A stretch of DNA of 64,000 nucleotides from Thermoleophilia bacterium UBA6103 (GTDB taxonomy: Bacteria > Actinomycetota > Thermoleophilia > UBA2241): assembly GCA_002423545.1 (NCBI GenBank), contig DIWP01000001.1:205561-269560 (forward strand). Direction: 5' to 3'. A program made the translations under genes and the position numbers. Shown piece after piece: positions 9,184 to 17,539 of this stretch; position 1 is the first letter of the stretch; each line of letters begins with the position of its first letter. The notes under the pieces are model-generated. The model made no database searches, had not been told where the DNA came from, and saw only the letters and a program-made list of their open reading frames with translations.

Positions 9184-9873
9184 GTGGCTGAGAACACCAT
9201 CTCCTACAATCCTCGCATGAGCTTCATCAAGTCCGGGCAACGTGTTGCGGACCACGGAGAGGTCTTCACCCCCGCGTGGATGGTCGATGCGATGCTCGAT
9301 CTCGTCAAGGGCGAGACCGAGCGGATCGACTCGCGCTTCTTGGAGCCGGCGTGCGGAAGCGGCAACTTCCTCGTGCACGTTCTGCAGCGCAAGCTTGCCG
9401 CCGTCGAACTCAAGTTCGGAAGGTCCGACTTTGAAAGGCGCCACTTCGCCCTTCTTGCTGTGATGTGCTGCTACGGGATCGAGCTCCTTGCGGACAACAT
9501 CGCTGAGTGCCGCTCCAACATGCTGGAGGTCTTGGCTGGATACCTGGATCTTGAGGAGGCGGACGACCTCTATCGAGCCGCGTTATACGTGCTGTCACAG
9601 AACCTCATCCACGGTGATGCCCTGAAGATGCGCACGAGTGATGACCAGCCGGTTACATTCGCCGAGTGGGGCTACCTGGGGAAGGGCAAGTTCCAACGGC
9701 GCGACTTCCGACTTGACACCCTCACCCAGATGTCCGCTCTTGGTGTGGAAGGGACACTCTTCGCGCACCTCAGCAAGCACGAGATCTTCACGCCGGCCAA
9801 GACGTACCCTCCTGCGACCGTGAGTGAGCTGGCGCGCGCGGGTCTCCGCGATTCCCCGGAGGAAGTCGCATGA
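9184..9873 (+). CDS. N6-adenine methyltransferase-like subunit (motif I only)
   Basis: 229 residues from a GTG start (an ATG 33 nt later is possible). GEVFTPAWMVDAML and FLEPACGSGNFLV are the target-recognition entry and the SAM-binding motif I of Eco57I-like DNA methyltransferases, and HGDALKM is the motif III region. The catalytic NPPY motif is absent. The C-terminal part is short and ends where a full enzyme would only begin its catalytic loop. The next gene overlaps by 4 nt and carries NPPY, so the two probably form a heteromer. Alone it is unlikely to methylate. Confidence 0.75.
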   Translation: MAENTISYNPRMSFIKSGQRVADHGEVFTPAWMVDAMLDLVKGETERIDSRFLEPACGSGNFLVHVLQRKLAAVELKFGRSDFERRHFALLAVMCCYGIELLADNIAECRSNMLEVLAGYLDLEEADDLYRAALYVLSQNLIHGDALKMRTSDDQPVTFAEWGYLGKGKFQRRDFRLDTLTQMSALGVEGTLFAHLSKHEIFTPAKTYPPATVSELARAGLRDSPEEVA

Positions 9874-11492
9874 ACGGCAAGGCAAGTCTCTCGCTGCGCG
9901 GACGTAATCCGGACGTGTTGACGTGCATTGCGAACCTCTCGAACGACGAGGTGTTCACCCCGCCCGATTTGGCCAACCGGATGCTGGACACCCTCACCGA
10001 GGCTTGGGCCGCCAATAACGACGGCGCGGACCTCTGGGCCGACAAGACGGTGAAGTTCCTTGATCCCTGCACCAAGTCCGGCGTGTTCCTGCGTGAAATC
10101 ACCGGCCGCCTGACCAGAAGACTGGCAGAGGAGATACCGGACCTGCAGGAGCGCGTGGACCACATCCTTACCAGGCAGGTGTTTGGCATCGGCATTACCC
10201 AGCTCACTAGCCTGCTCGCCCGCCGGAGCCTGTACTGCTCCAAACACGCCAGAGGCGAGCACTCCATCGCCAAGTCGCTTGCGAACGACCAAGGCAATAT
10301 CTGGTTTGAGCGCACCGAGCACGCGTGGGTCGACGGCAGATGCGAGTACTGTGGCGCGAGCGAGAAGACCCTCGGCCGGGGCGAAGACCTCGAAAGCCAC
10401 GCCTACGCGTTCATCCACAGTGACGACCTCGAGAGTCGGGTCGCCGAGCTGTTCGGAGGAGAGATGCAGTTCGATGTGATTATCGGGAACCCGCCATACC
10501 AATTGGGTGATGGTGGGTTCGGCGCAAGTGCCGTTCCTATCTACAACAAGTTCGTGGAGCAGGCCAAGAACCTGAACCCGCGCCTGCTCACGATGGTCAT
10601 CCCAGCACGCTGGTTCTTCGGTGGTCGAGGTCTCGACAGCTTTCGGAAGGAGATGCTGACAGACAAGCGGCTGCGCAAGTTGGTCGACTATCCCGATAGC
10701 CGAGCTGTCTTTCAGGGAGTAGATGTCGCAGGCGGTATCTGCTACTTCTTGTGGGATCGAGACAACGCCGGCGAATGTGAGGTTGTTTCGTACCGATCTC
10801 CCGACGACCCGTGCACCGTCACGCGGCCACTACTTGAACCCGGTGCTGATGTCTTTATTCGCTTCAACGAAGGCCTCTCAGTCGTCCAGAAGGTCATGCT
10901 CGTAGAGACCGGGGCCGAAGGAATCGCTCTTCCGGACGGCAAGAGGTTCGACAGACAGGTCAGCTCCCAGAGGCCATTCGGACTACGGACCTATTTCCGA
11001 GGGACCGAGTCGAAACAGGATAACTCGGACGTGTTGGTCCTTCAGAGTGGCGGCAGAGGCTACGCGCCTAGGTCATCCATATCAGTTGGCCTTGAGTTGG
11101 TCGACAAGTGGAAGGTATTCACGTCCAAGTCGTCTGCCGAACATGCCGGCCAAGTGGACAAGTCTGGCATGCGCAAGGTGCTGTCCTTGTCGGGGCTGCT
11201 GCCACCGGGTTCTGTCGTTACCGAGACCTATGTTCTGCTCGGCTGCTACGACACGAAACAGGAGGCCGAGAACTGCTTGTCATACGTCACGACCAAGTTT
11301 TTCCGTTTCTTGGTGGCGACGCGCTCATCGGGGCAAGATCTGCCGCGTTCAGCGTACTCCTTCGTTCCGCTGCAGGACTTCGGGAAGCCCTGGAACGACG
11401 CTGCGCTCTACGCCAAGTACGGACTGACGGCGGACGAGATCGAGTTCATTGAATCGACAATTCGACCAATGGACTTTGAAGTCAATGGCTGA
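9870..11492 (+). CDS. Eco57I-type N6-adenine DNA methyltransferase
   Basis: 540 residues. It again begins with a DEVFTPPDLANRML segment, followed by motif I in the unusual form DPCTKSGVFL near residue 68 (Gly of the usual GSG replaced), a Cys-rich patch with paired Cys near residues 155-165, and DVIIGNPPYQ with the catalytic Asn-Pro-Pro-Tyr near residue 207. The C-terminal half resembles target-recognition regions. It would add a methyl group to adenine N6 in DNA, protecting it from the helicase-nuclease encoded next. ATGA overlap with the upstream subunit shows coupled translation. Confidence 0.85.
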   Translation: MNGKASLSLRGRNPDVLTCIANLSNDEVFTPPDLANRMLDTLTEAWAANNDGADLWADKTVKFLDPCTKSGVFLREITGRLTRRLAEEIPDLQERVDHILTRQVFGIGITQLTSLLARRSLYCSKHARGEHSIAKSLANDQGNIWFERTEHAWVDGRCEYCGASEKTLGRGEDLESHAYAFIHSDDLESRVAELFGGEMQFDVIIGNPPYQLGDGGFGASAVPIYNKFVEQAKNLNPRLLTMVIPARWFFGGRGLDSFRKEMLTDKRLRKLVDYPDSRAVFQGVDVAGGICYFLWDRDNAGECEVVSYRSPDDPCTVTRPLLEPGADVFIRFNEGLSVVQKVMLVETGAEGIALPDGKRFDRQVSSQRPFGLRTYFRGTESKQDNSDVLVLQSGGRGYAPRSSISVGLELVDKWKVFTSKSSAEHAGQVDKSGMRKVLSLSGLLPPGSVVTETYVLLGCYDTKQEAENCLSYVTTKFFRFLVATRSSGQDLPRSAYSFVPLQDFGKPWNDAALYAKYGLTADEIEFIESTIRPMDFEVNG

Positions 11493-14064
11493 ATCCATCG
11501 AGGAGATCCTTGCGCCGAAGCCGGAGGCCCGGCCGCGCATCTATGCGTACTCGATCGACGACCAGGCACACCAGGGCCTGCTCAAGGTTGGCCAGACGAC
11601 GCGCGATGTGAAGCATCGCGTCGCCGAACAGGTCAAGACCGCTGCGATCAAGAACTACAAGATCGAGCTGGATGAGTCTGCCGAGCGCGACGATGGCACG
11701 ATCTTCACCGATCATCAGGTGCGTGCGGCCCTCGTCGGCAAGGGCTTCGAAAAGGTCGAGCTGGAGTGGATGCGGTGCTCGGTCGCTGACTTGCGGACCG
11801 TGCTCACTGAACTTCGAACAGGGCAGCACCTCACCGGAACCCATCACGAGACGTTCGTCATGCGTCAGGAGCAAACCGAAGCTGTGAACAAGACGCATGC
11901 CTACTTTCACTCCATCTGGAAGGAGGACATGCACGCAGTTCCGCGCTTCCTGTGGAACGCGAAGATGCGCTTCGGCAAGACCTTCACCGCGTACCAGTTG
12001 GCCAAGAAGCTTGGCGCTTTGCGGGTGCTGGTGGTGACCTTCAAGCCGGCAGTGGAGGATGCGTGGCAGACAGACCTGGAATCTCACATGGACTTCGATG
12101 GCTGGCAGTACCTCTCGCGCAACTGGGACGCGAATCCCACCAAGAGCGACCGCAAGAAACCCGTGGTCTACTTCGGCTCGTTTCAGGACCTCCTCGGTCG
12201 CGATGAGGCTGGAAACATCAAGCCCAAGAACGAATGGCTTCACAAGGTTGAGTGGGATCTGGTGATCTTCGACGAGTACCACTTCGGCGCCTGGAGAGAG
12301 ACAGCGAGGGAGCTCTTCGAGGGCGAGGAAGATGCGGTAATCAAGAAGGAGGCGAAGATCGAGTACGCCCCCGACTTGGAGGCAGTGAACGATGAGCTAG
12401 GTGTCCTCTCCGAGAACGAAACCCAATTCCTCCCAATCACCACGAAGGCATATCTCTACCTATCTGGCACGCCGTTCAGGGCGCTGGCCACTGGCGAGTT
12501 CATAGAAGAGCAGATCTTCAACTGGACTTACACCGACGAGCAGCGTGCCAAGGTCGAGTTCGCAAACGAGAACCCCGGCAAGTGGAACCCTTACGGGGCC
12601 CTGCCTCAACTGCGCCTGCTCACCTATCAGATGCCGGACGAACTACTGACTATCGCAAGCACAGGCGAATTCGATGAGTTCGACCTCAATGAGTTCTTCG
12701 CCGCGACCGGCACGGGCCAGGATGCCTACTTCAAGCACAAGGGCGATGTGCAGAAGTGGCTGGACATCATCCGGGGCTCCTATGCACCGGCAGTGGTGGA
12801 GAGCCTCAAGACCGGCACGCGGCCGCCGTTTCCATACTCGGATGTCCGCCTCCTGCCATACTTGCAGCACTCATTCTGGTTCCTGCCGAACGTTGCTGCC
12901 TGTCACGCCATGGCCAAGTTGCTGGCGGAGAAGCACAACGCGTTCTGGCGGGACTACAAGGTCGTCGCTGCAGCCGGCGCATCGGCGGGCATCGGCCTTG
13001 ATGCCCTGCCACCCGTGCGTTCGGCTATCGGGAGCGGATTCACGACCAAGACCATCACGCTCTCGTGCGGCAAGCTCACGACAGGCGTGACCGTGCCGCA
13101 ATGGTCCTCGATCCTGATGCTCCGTAATCTCAAGTCTCCTGAGACCTATTTCCAAGCCGCCTTCAGGGTGCAGTCGCCATGGTTCATCAAGAATCCCAAC
13201 GGCGACGATCCGAACGAAGACGAGGTCCTCAAGCCTGTCTGCTTCGTGTTCGACTTCGCGCCCACACGTGCGCTGCGGCAGCTGTCCGAGTACGGGATCG
13301 GGCTCTCGCCAAGCGAGCCAAACCCGGAGAATGCGGTCAAGGACCTCGTGTCGTTTCTGCCCGTGCTGGCCTACGACGGTGCCAACATGACCCAGGTTGA
13401 TGCAGGAGGAATCCTCGACATCGCGATGGCCGGCACCTCGGCGACTCTCCTGGCTCGAAAGTGGGAGTCCGCATTGCTTGTGAATGTGGACAACGACACC
13501 CTGCGCCGCATCCTGGACAACCCCGAAGCGATGGCAGCCCTCGAGCGCATCGAAGGGTGGCGCGCACTGGGCGACAACATCATCGACACGATCATCAATA
13601 GGAGCGAGAAGCTCAGGGAACTCAAGGACAAGGCCAAGGATGGCGGCCTGACGCCCAAGGAGAAGAGGCAACTGACCGAGGCGGAGAAGGAGTACAAGTC
13701 CAAACGCAAACTCGTCCAAGAGAAGCTGGTCAAGTTCGCCACGCGCATCCCGGCCTTCATGTACCTGACGGACTTCCGGGAGAACACGCTGCAGGACGTC
13801 ATCACCAAGCTCGAACCGGACCTATTCCTGACAGTCACCGGACTGACCGTGCAGGACTTCCATCTGCTTGTGCGCCTGCGGGTGTTCAACACAGAGCAGA
13901 TGAACCAGGCCGTCTTCGCGTTCCGCCGATACGAAGACGCTTCGCTTCGCTACACGGGCATCGAGAGCCATGAGGGGCTGACGCACTACGGGCTCTACGA
14001 CACCGTGGTGGCGAAGGAAGAGAGCACGACGACTGCCCAGCACAGCGAGTCCAACCGTGGTTAG
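11485..14064 (+). CDS. GIY-YIG nuclease fused to DEAD/DEAH-box helicase (restriction component)
   Basis: 859 residues from the ATG at 11485, which overlaps the methyltransferase stop by 8 nt; a TTG 36 nt upstream is less likely. Residues about 12-95 resemble a GIY-YIG/T5orf172 nuclease (RIYAYS, GLLKVGQTTRDVKHRVAEQ). The helicase core follows: MRFGKTF as Walker A near residue 160, FDEYHFGAW as motif II near residue 262, and a second RecA-like lobe up to about residue 650. A charged coiled coil lies near residues 700-755. The architecture predicts ATP-driven movement on DNA and cleavage of DNA lacking the partner's methyl mark. The pairing is consistent with a restriction-modification system; target site unknown. 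Confidence 0.8.
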   Translation: MAESIEEILAPKPEARPRIYAYSIDDQAHQGLLKVGQTTRDVKHRVAEQVKTAAIKNYKIELDESAERDDGTIFTDHQVRAALVGKGFEKVELEWMRCSVADLRTVLTELRTGQHLTGTHHETFVMRQEQTEAVNKTHAYFHSIWKEDMHAVPRFLWNAKMRFGKTFTAYQLAKKLGALRVLVVTFKPAVEDAWQTDLESHMDFDGWQYLSRNWDANPTKSDRKKPVVYFGSFQDLLGRDEAGNIKPKNEWLHKVEWDLVIFDEYHFGAWRETARELFEGEEDAVIKKEAKIEYAPDLEAVNDELGVLSENETQFLPITTKAYLYLSGTPFRALATGEFIEEQIFNWTYTDEQRAKVEFANENPGKWNPYGALPQLRLLTYQMPDELLTIASTGEFDEFDLNEFFAATGTGQDAYFKHKGDVQKWLDIIRGSYAPAVVESLKTGTRPPFPYSDVRLLPYLQHSFWFLPNVAACHAMAKLLAEKHNAFWRDYKVVAAAGASAGIGLDALPPVRSAIGSGFTTKTITLSCGKLTTGVTVPQWSSILMLRNLKSPETYFQAAFRVQSPWFIKNPNGDDPNEDEVLKPVCFVFDFAPTRALRQLSEYGIGLSPSEPNPENAVKDLVSFLPVLAYDGANMTQVDAGGILDIAMAGTSATLLARKWESALLVNVDNDTLRRILDNPEAMAALERIEGWRALGDNIIDTIINRSEKLRELKDKAKDGGLTPKEKRQLTEAEKEYKSKRKLVQEKLVKFATRIPAFMYLTDFRENTLQDVITKLEPDLFLTVTGLTVQDFHLLVRLRVFNTEQMNQAVFAFRRYEDASLRYTGIESHEGLTHYGLYDTVVAKEESTTTAQHSESNRG

Positions 14065-14122
14065 CTCATGCGCGTTCGGTGGCTCAAGACCCTGCAGGGT
14101 GCGCGCAGTCAAGCGACGCTAC

Positions 14123-14371
14123 GCGGCCAGCGAGAGCGACCGCGAGGATGCCCCGATCGGCGTTCTGATGACGATGGAGAGGCCGACGAGGCCGATGTGC
14201 GAAGAAGCCGCATCATCGGGTTTCTTGACTTCGTCGTGGGGCGACCACGCCCGCTTGCACATCCTCACGGTGCCGGAGTTGCTGGGGGGCCAGCGGCTCG
14301 ACACGCCGCTGCCTCAGGCCGGTCGGACGTTCAGGAAGGCGCCGCGCAAGGGGAAGAGCCTGAGGCGCTGA
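14123..14371 (+). pseudogene. Remnant: C-terminal end of a DNA methyltransferase
   Basis: The 3' part of an open frame in this stretch translates to a segment with API-GVLMTMERPTRPM, EEAASSGF and LHILTVPELLGG-x-RLDTP followed by TFRKAPRKGK. From memory this pattern is the C-terminus of site-specific DNA methyltransferases of the GLFITLEPPTKPM type. No SAM or NPPY motif precedes it, and the upstream codons run into the helicase gene end. It is best read as the leftover of a second methyltransferase gene. The rest of the 395-bp gap (14065-14459) shows nothing else. Confidence 0.55.
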
Positions 14372-14459
14372 GGCTGGAAGTGGAGATCTAGCTGGACCGA
14401 CTCTCACGCCTACGGCGGAAGTCAGACGCGGAGAAAACCGAGGAACCGGACACGCAGAG

Positions 14460-14876
14460 ATGTGGACAACAATCATCGCAACGAGCATCGGCGCCGCGAT
14501 TGCCCTTGTCGGCACCATCATAGGACTCAGGTATCAGGCGCGCACCGCCCTGCGAGAGCGACGCCTCGAGCGTTTGGGGCCGCAATGGGCGAAGCTCATC
14601 CAGGTGCTGCAGAGCCAGAAGGTATCCGCGAAGGAAATGCAGGAATTCCGTCGTGAACTCGCCCTATGGGGCTCAGCCGAGGCCGTTGACGCCTACGACG
14701 CATGGTCACTTTCGGTCGAGGCTCTGCAGGCGAAGAGGAATGAGTCTCCACAGGACGCGCTTCAGGAGCATGTCCGTACGGCCACGTGTCAGTTGATCAG
14801 GACGGCACGCAGGGAGTTGGGCCAGGATGATCATCCCAGTGACATCGCCATATGGCGTCTCTTCGTCAACAACTAG
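14460..14876 (+). CDS. Single-pass membrane protein of unknown function
   Basis: 138 residues. The N-terminus is one hydrophobic helix (residues about 4-22, IIATSIGAAIALVGTIIGL), followed by a basic stretch and a soluble helical domain with Trp and Glu. The layout matches a small class of membrane-tethered proteins often found beside defence genes; a second gene of the same layout lies at 16017-16511. No catalytic motif is visible. It is followed by the FRG gene 61 bp downstream, possibly in one transcript. Confidence 0.55.
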   Translation: MWTTIIATSIGAAIALVGTIIGLRYQARTALRERRLERLGPQWAKLIQVLQSQKVSAKEMQEFRRELALWGSAEAVDAYDAWSLSVEALQAKRNESPQDALQEHVRTATCQLIRTARRELGQDDHPSDIAIWRLFVNN

Positions 14877-14937
14877 ATCGTGATCCCCCTCCATGGGGGA
14901 ATCTCACCTGTGCGTCTTTCGGAAATAGGCGGCGGCG

Positions 14938-15723
14938 ATGACTAACAGACCGAGATGGACCACGGTCGATCCCAACTCCGACGGCATATGGACCCTTGAG
15001 CTATCGTCCTGGAAGCACTTCCACGCATTCATCCATCAAGAGATGCTCGCGTACCGTGACTTCGTATGGAGAGGTCAGCGCGACTCAGGCTGGAAGCTCC
15101 GATCGAGTCTGGACAGGGCACTGCAGGGCACGCCTCGCGAAACACGTTCGGAGCAGATGGCGCGCCACCTCGAACGTTTCCGATACGCGTCACGAGGTCG
15201 CAGGGCTGCTCTGGCGACGCCAATCGAGGAAGAGAACGACTGGTGGGCCCTCGGACAGCACAACGGCCTAGCGACCCCGTTGTTGGACTGGACAGAATCT
15301 CCCTTTGTTGCCCTCTACTTCGCCTTCGAGAAGGAGGAGCGATCGTCGACGGCTTTTCGTTCGGTGTGGGCTCTCGCTGACATGAGCGACATGAACGAGG
15401 AGATTAGAAATGCGCACGATGGACCGAACCCTCCCACCCTTGACTACGTTCGGCCCTTTCGCGACGACAACACTCGGCTGGTCAATCAGGCAGCGCTCTT
15501 CACGCGTGTCCCCTTCGGTATGACCGTGGCAGAGTGGGTCACTGCCCAGTTCAAAGGCGACAGCGAGACCGCCGGGCTCATTCATCTGAAGATCCCCGAC
15601 AAGGATCGCTTTGATTGCCTGCGGACTCTCAACCGAATGAACATTAACCACACTACTCTGTTTCCAGATCTTTACGGCGCTGCGGAACACTGCAACAAGG
15701 CGCTTCGCATCGGCGCCTATTGA
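14938..15723 (+). CDS. FRG domain protein
   Basis: 261 residues carrying the FRG-domain pattern: DFVWRGQRDSGWKLRSSL near residue 42, QHNGLATPLLDWTESPFVAL-YFAF near residue 108, and NRMNINHTTLFPDLYGAAEH close to the C-terminus. FRG domains (named for F/Y-R-G) occur in phage, defence and toxin contexts, but their chemistry is not settled. The ATG follows the GGCGGCGATG context without a strong ribosome site. Position behind the restriction set and a membrane protein makes a defence or abortive-infection role plausible, as inference only. Confidence 0.8.
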   Translation: MTNRPRWTTVDPNSDGIWTLELSSWKHFHAFIHQEMLAYRDFVWRGQRDSGWKLRSSLDRALQGTPRETRSEQMARHLERFRYASRGRRAALATPIEEENDWWALGQHNGLATPLLDWTESPFVALYFAFEKEERSSTAFRSVWALADMSDMNEEIRNAHDGPNPPTLDYVRPFRDDNTRLVNQAALFTRVPFGMTVAEWVTAQFKGDSETAGLIHLKIPDKDRFDCLRTLNRMNINHTTLFPDLYGAAEHCNKALRIGAY

Positions 15724-16016
15724 GCACTGTGACGGATGATGAATGATGGCTGAAGAAGAGCCGGTCTCCTCGCCGCCACGTAAGACGGTAGTAAGCTCGC
15801 CCTGAGAGGGCCTTGCGCCCCGCCGCCCATCGGCGCATGGTCCTCTGGGGACCTTTCTGCGCAGCACGGTCCTCACACGGCCGAGGAGTCATTCGCCACT
15901 CCGACGAAGCGACCTCTCGGTCTTCGCCTGCGATGCACCCACCCCGCCCACTTCACACGGCTACCCTCTGATCTGCGAACGGCGGCCGCCTGGTCAACAA
16001 GGCGATTCCGGCGGTG

Positions 16017-16511
16017 CTAGATGTGCTTCCTCAACTCTGGCCCAAGCCGTTCCTGCAGTTGAGCATACTCCTCTCTCAGGTCGTTCCATCTGTCCACCCC
16101 ATCCAGCTCCTTGCACCTGCCGACACTCCGAACATCGTCGTTGAACGCCACGATCGCACGTCTCGTCTCGTCGTCTCTGACCTTCTCCGCTGACGCTGTC
16201 ACCTCCAAGTCTGCCCTCCACGCTGCATGCGTAAGAGGATCGTCGGTCGGGAGGACCTCCCATTTGCCAGTCTCCTTCAGAACGGCCACTCGGCGTGCAA
16301 GTACCCGATCTTGGTGCTGCATGTGGTGCTCCAGTTCGCGTTGGATGTGCGCGAGTGTCTCGAGCTGAAGAAGCCGGCGCCGCTCCTCGCGCTCACGCTC
16401 GAATCCCTCCTCTTGCATCTTCGCAGCGTTCTTCAGCTGCCAGTACGTAGCGAGGAACGTTACTGCTGCACCGACTAGGGTCCCTAGGAAGCCCCATAGG
16501 GCGCTGTCCAT
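16017..16511 (-). CDS. Membrane-anchored coiled-coil protein of unknown function
   Basis: 164 residues: one hydrophobic helix at residues about 4-23 (LWGFLGTLVGAAVTFLATYW), a strongly charged coiled coil (residues about 25-65, Glu/Arg rich), and a C-terminal helical domain. It is the only minus-strand gene at the right end of the cargo block apart from the DUF488 partner. The layout echoes the 14460 gene. Function unknown. The 293 bp between the FRG stop and this gene show nothing recognisable. Confidence 0.55.
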   Translation of the reverse strand: MDSALWGFLGTLVGAAVTFLATYWQLKNAAKMQEEGFEREREERRRLLQLETLAHIQRELEHHMQHQDRVLARRVAVLKETGKWEVLPTDDPLTHAAWRADLEVTASAEKVRDDETRRAIVAFNDDVRSVGRCKELDGVDRWNDLREEYAQLQERLGPELRKHI

Positions 16512-16775
16512 TTCCAGCCTCCCTGCATTCCGTGTTGCCGAGCCACCAATGCACCGATCCTATGGAGCGACTGACATGATGCAAGGCTCTCCCCACAGAG
16601 ACGTCCACACTTCGCCCACCTCACCCCGCTACCCTCATCCCTGCGAACGGCGGCCGCGAGCTGCCTGGGGCGCCTGACCGGGCTTTGACCCCCCTTTCAC
16701 CGGTCGCGTCCCAGGCGGCTCAGGCCCGCGCAGGCGGACGACGGGGGTGCATGTGTGTCACGGGGCTGGCGAGCG

Positions 16776-17141
16776 ATGACGCGTGCGGAGCTGATCCTGG
16801 CGCTCATCTTCTGGGCCGCCGCAGCCGTGGCGCTCGCCAACGAGCTGCTCGCCTACCGTCGCCGCCGGCACGACGCATCGACGCTGGGTGGAGGAGTGGT
16901 ACCTCGCCGGGCCCATAACCCGGAGGTCGCCGGTTCGAATCCGGCCCCAGCTACCACCGTCACCACCGCCGGCTACATCCCGTTCGCCGGCATCCCCGAC
17001 CCCGACCAGCTCGAGGAGGACTACGACGACGCCTGCGTGGCAGTCGGCGTCGCCGTCCTTGAGTCGTTCGCCGACGGCGCCAGCGAGGTGCTCGTCACCC
17101 GCGACGGCGATGGCTGGTCGATCGAAGACGACACAGACTGA
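16776..17141 (+). CDS. Hypothetical phage membrane protein whose frame runs through a tRNA gene
   Basis: The 121-residue frame starts at ATG 16776 with one hydrophobic helix (residues 4-23). It then reads through the whole initiator tRNA at 16882-16956 (giving the typical tRNA-derived EVAGSNPAPA) and ends in an acidic domain rich in Asp and Glu. Either the gene truly spans the tRNA, or the first 35 codons and the last 60 belong to two genes separated by the tRNA. No start with a clear ribosome site lies after the tRNA in frame. Function unknown; lies just before the holin. Confidence 0.4.
   Translation: MTRAELILALIFWAAAAVALANELLAYRRRRHDASTLGGGVVPRRAHNPEVAGSNPAPATTVTTAGYIPFAGIPDPDQLEEDYDDACVAVGVAVLESFADGASEVLVTRDGDGWSIEDDTD
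16882..16956 (+). tRNA. Phage-borne initiator tRNA-fMet (CAU)
   Basis: The sequence folds as a full cloverleaf with encoded CCA: 7-nt acceptor arms at 16882-16888 and 16946-16952, D-arm GAGG/CCTC, anticodon stem CCGGG/CCCGG with loop CCCATAA, and T-arm GCCGG/CCGGC with TTCGAAT. Hallmarks of an initiator are the unpaired C1:U72 at the acceptor end and the three consecutive G:C pairs below the anticodon. The anticodon is CAT at 16914-16916. Position 33 is C, where almost all tRNAs have U; this is known from animal initiators. It lies on the same strand as the phage late genes. Confidence 0.85.
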
Positions 17142-17153
17142 GAGGAGAGCATC

Positions 17154-17474
17154 GTGTCCGCCACCGAGATCATCAACCTCATCGCCGCCATCATCGTCTC
17201 GCCGGTCGTCTACCTGCTGCTCGCGCAGCTCATCAAGCGTCCGGAGTGGTCACCGCTGGCCAAGGCGGCGCTGGCGATCGCCCTGTCCGGCATCGTCGCG
17301 ATCGCGCAGTCCTGGATCACCGGCGACCTCGGCGCGCTGATCGCCAGCTGGGGCTCGCTGACCGCCGCGCAGGTGCTCGCCTACTGGGGCATCGTGTACG
17401 CCTCAGGGCAGGTGCTCTATAACGCCGTCGGCGGCCGCGAGTTCATGATCAAGCTTGCACAGTGGCCCGGGTGA
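17154..17474 (+). CDS. Holin
   Basis: 106 residues from a GTG start with GAGAGGAGAG just upstream. Three hydrophobic helices are seen (about 4-24, 36-53, 60-85), with a short charged loop after the first, in the pattern of three-pass holins. Holins open the membrane at the set time so that endolysin reaches the wall. The partner endolysin is at 6666-7442; the cargo block separates them. Stop codon is followed by the SOS-controlled gene. Confidence 0.65.
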   Translation: MSATEIINLIAAIIVSPVVYLLLAQLIKRPEWSPLAKAALAIALSGIVAIAQSWITGDLGALIASWGSLTAAQVLAYWGIVYASGQVLYNAVGGREFMIKLAQWPG

Positions 17475-17478
17475 GGCC

Positions 17479-17539
17479 TTGGATGCGTCCGGGGCAGGCA
17501 GTACAATCCCACAATGCGGACACGAACACATGTTCGTGT
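17479..17539 (+). promoter_or_regulatory. Sigma70-type promoter with LexA (SOS) box
   Basis: TTGGAT at 17479-17484 and TACAAT at 17502-17507 are 17 nt apart. Downstream is a perfect 8-bp inverted repeat at 17520-17539 whose core CGAAC-N4-GTTCG at 17523-17536 equals the Gram-positive/actinobacterial LexA box. The box covers the ATG at 17530, about 10-20 nt past the expected transcript start, so LexA would block transcription until DNA damage. It would make the next gene SOS-inducible, a usual trigger for prophage induction. Confidence 0.75.

Noticed and set aside
8970..9200. Minus-strand 76-codon frame before the methyltransferase
   Set aside because: Composition not protein-like, no ribosome site; gap of 298 bp is probably the promoter region.
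14065..14391. Frame 14068-14391 as a gene
   Set aside because: The competing frame carries the recognisable methyltransferase end; this one is Arg/Gly/Ala-rich shadow.
16882..16956. Prophage attachment site
   Set aside because: tRNA is complete and inside phage genes on both sides; no border in gene content.
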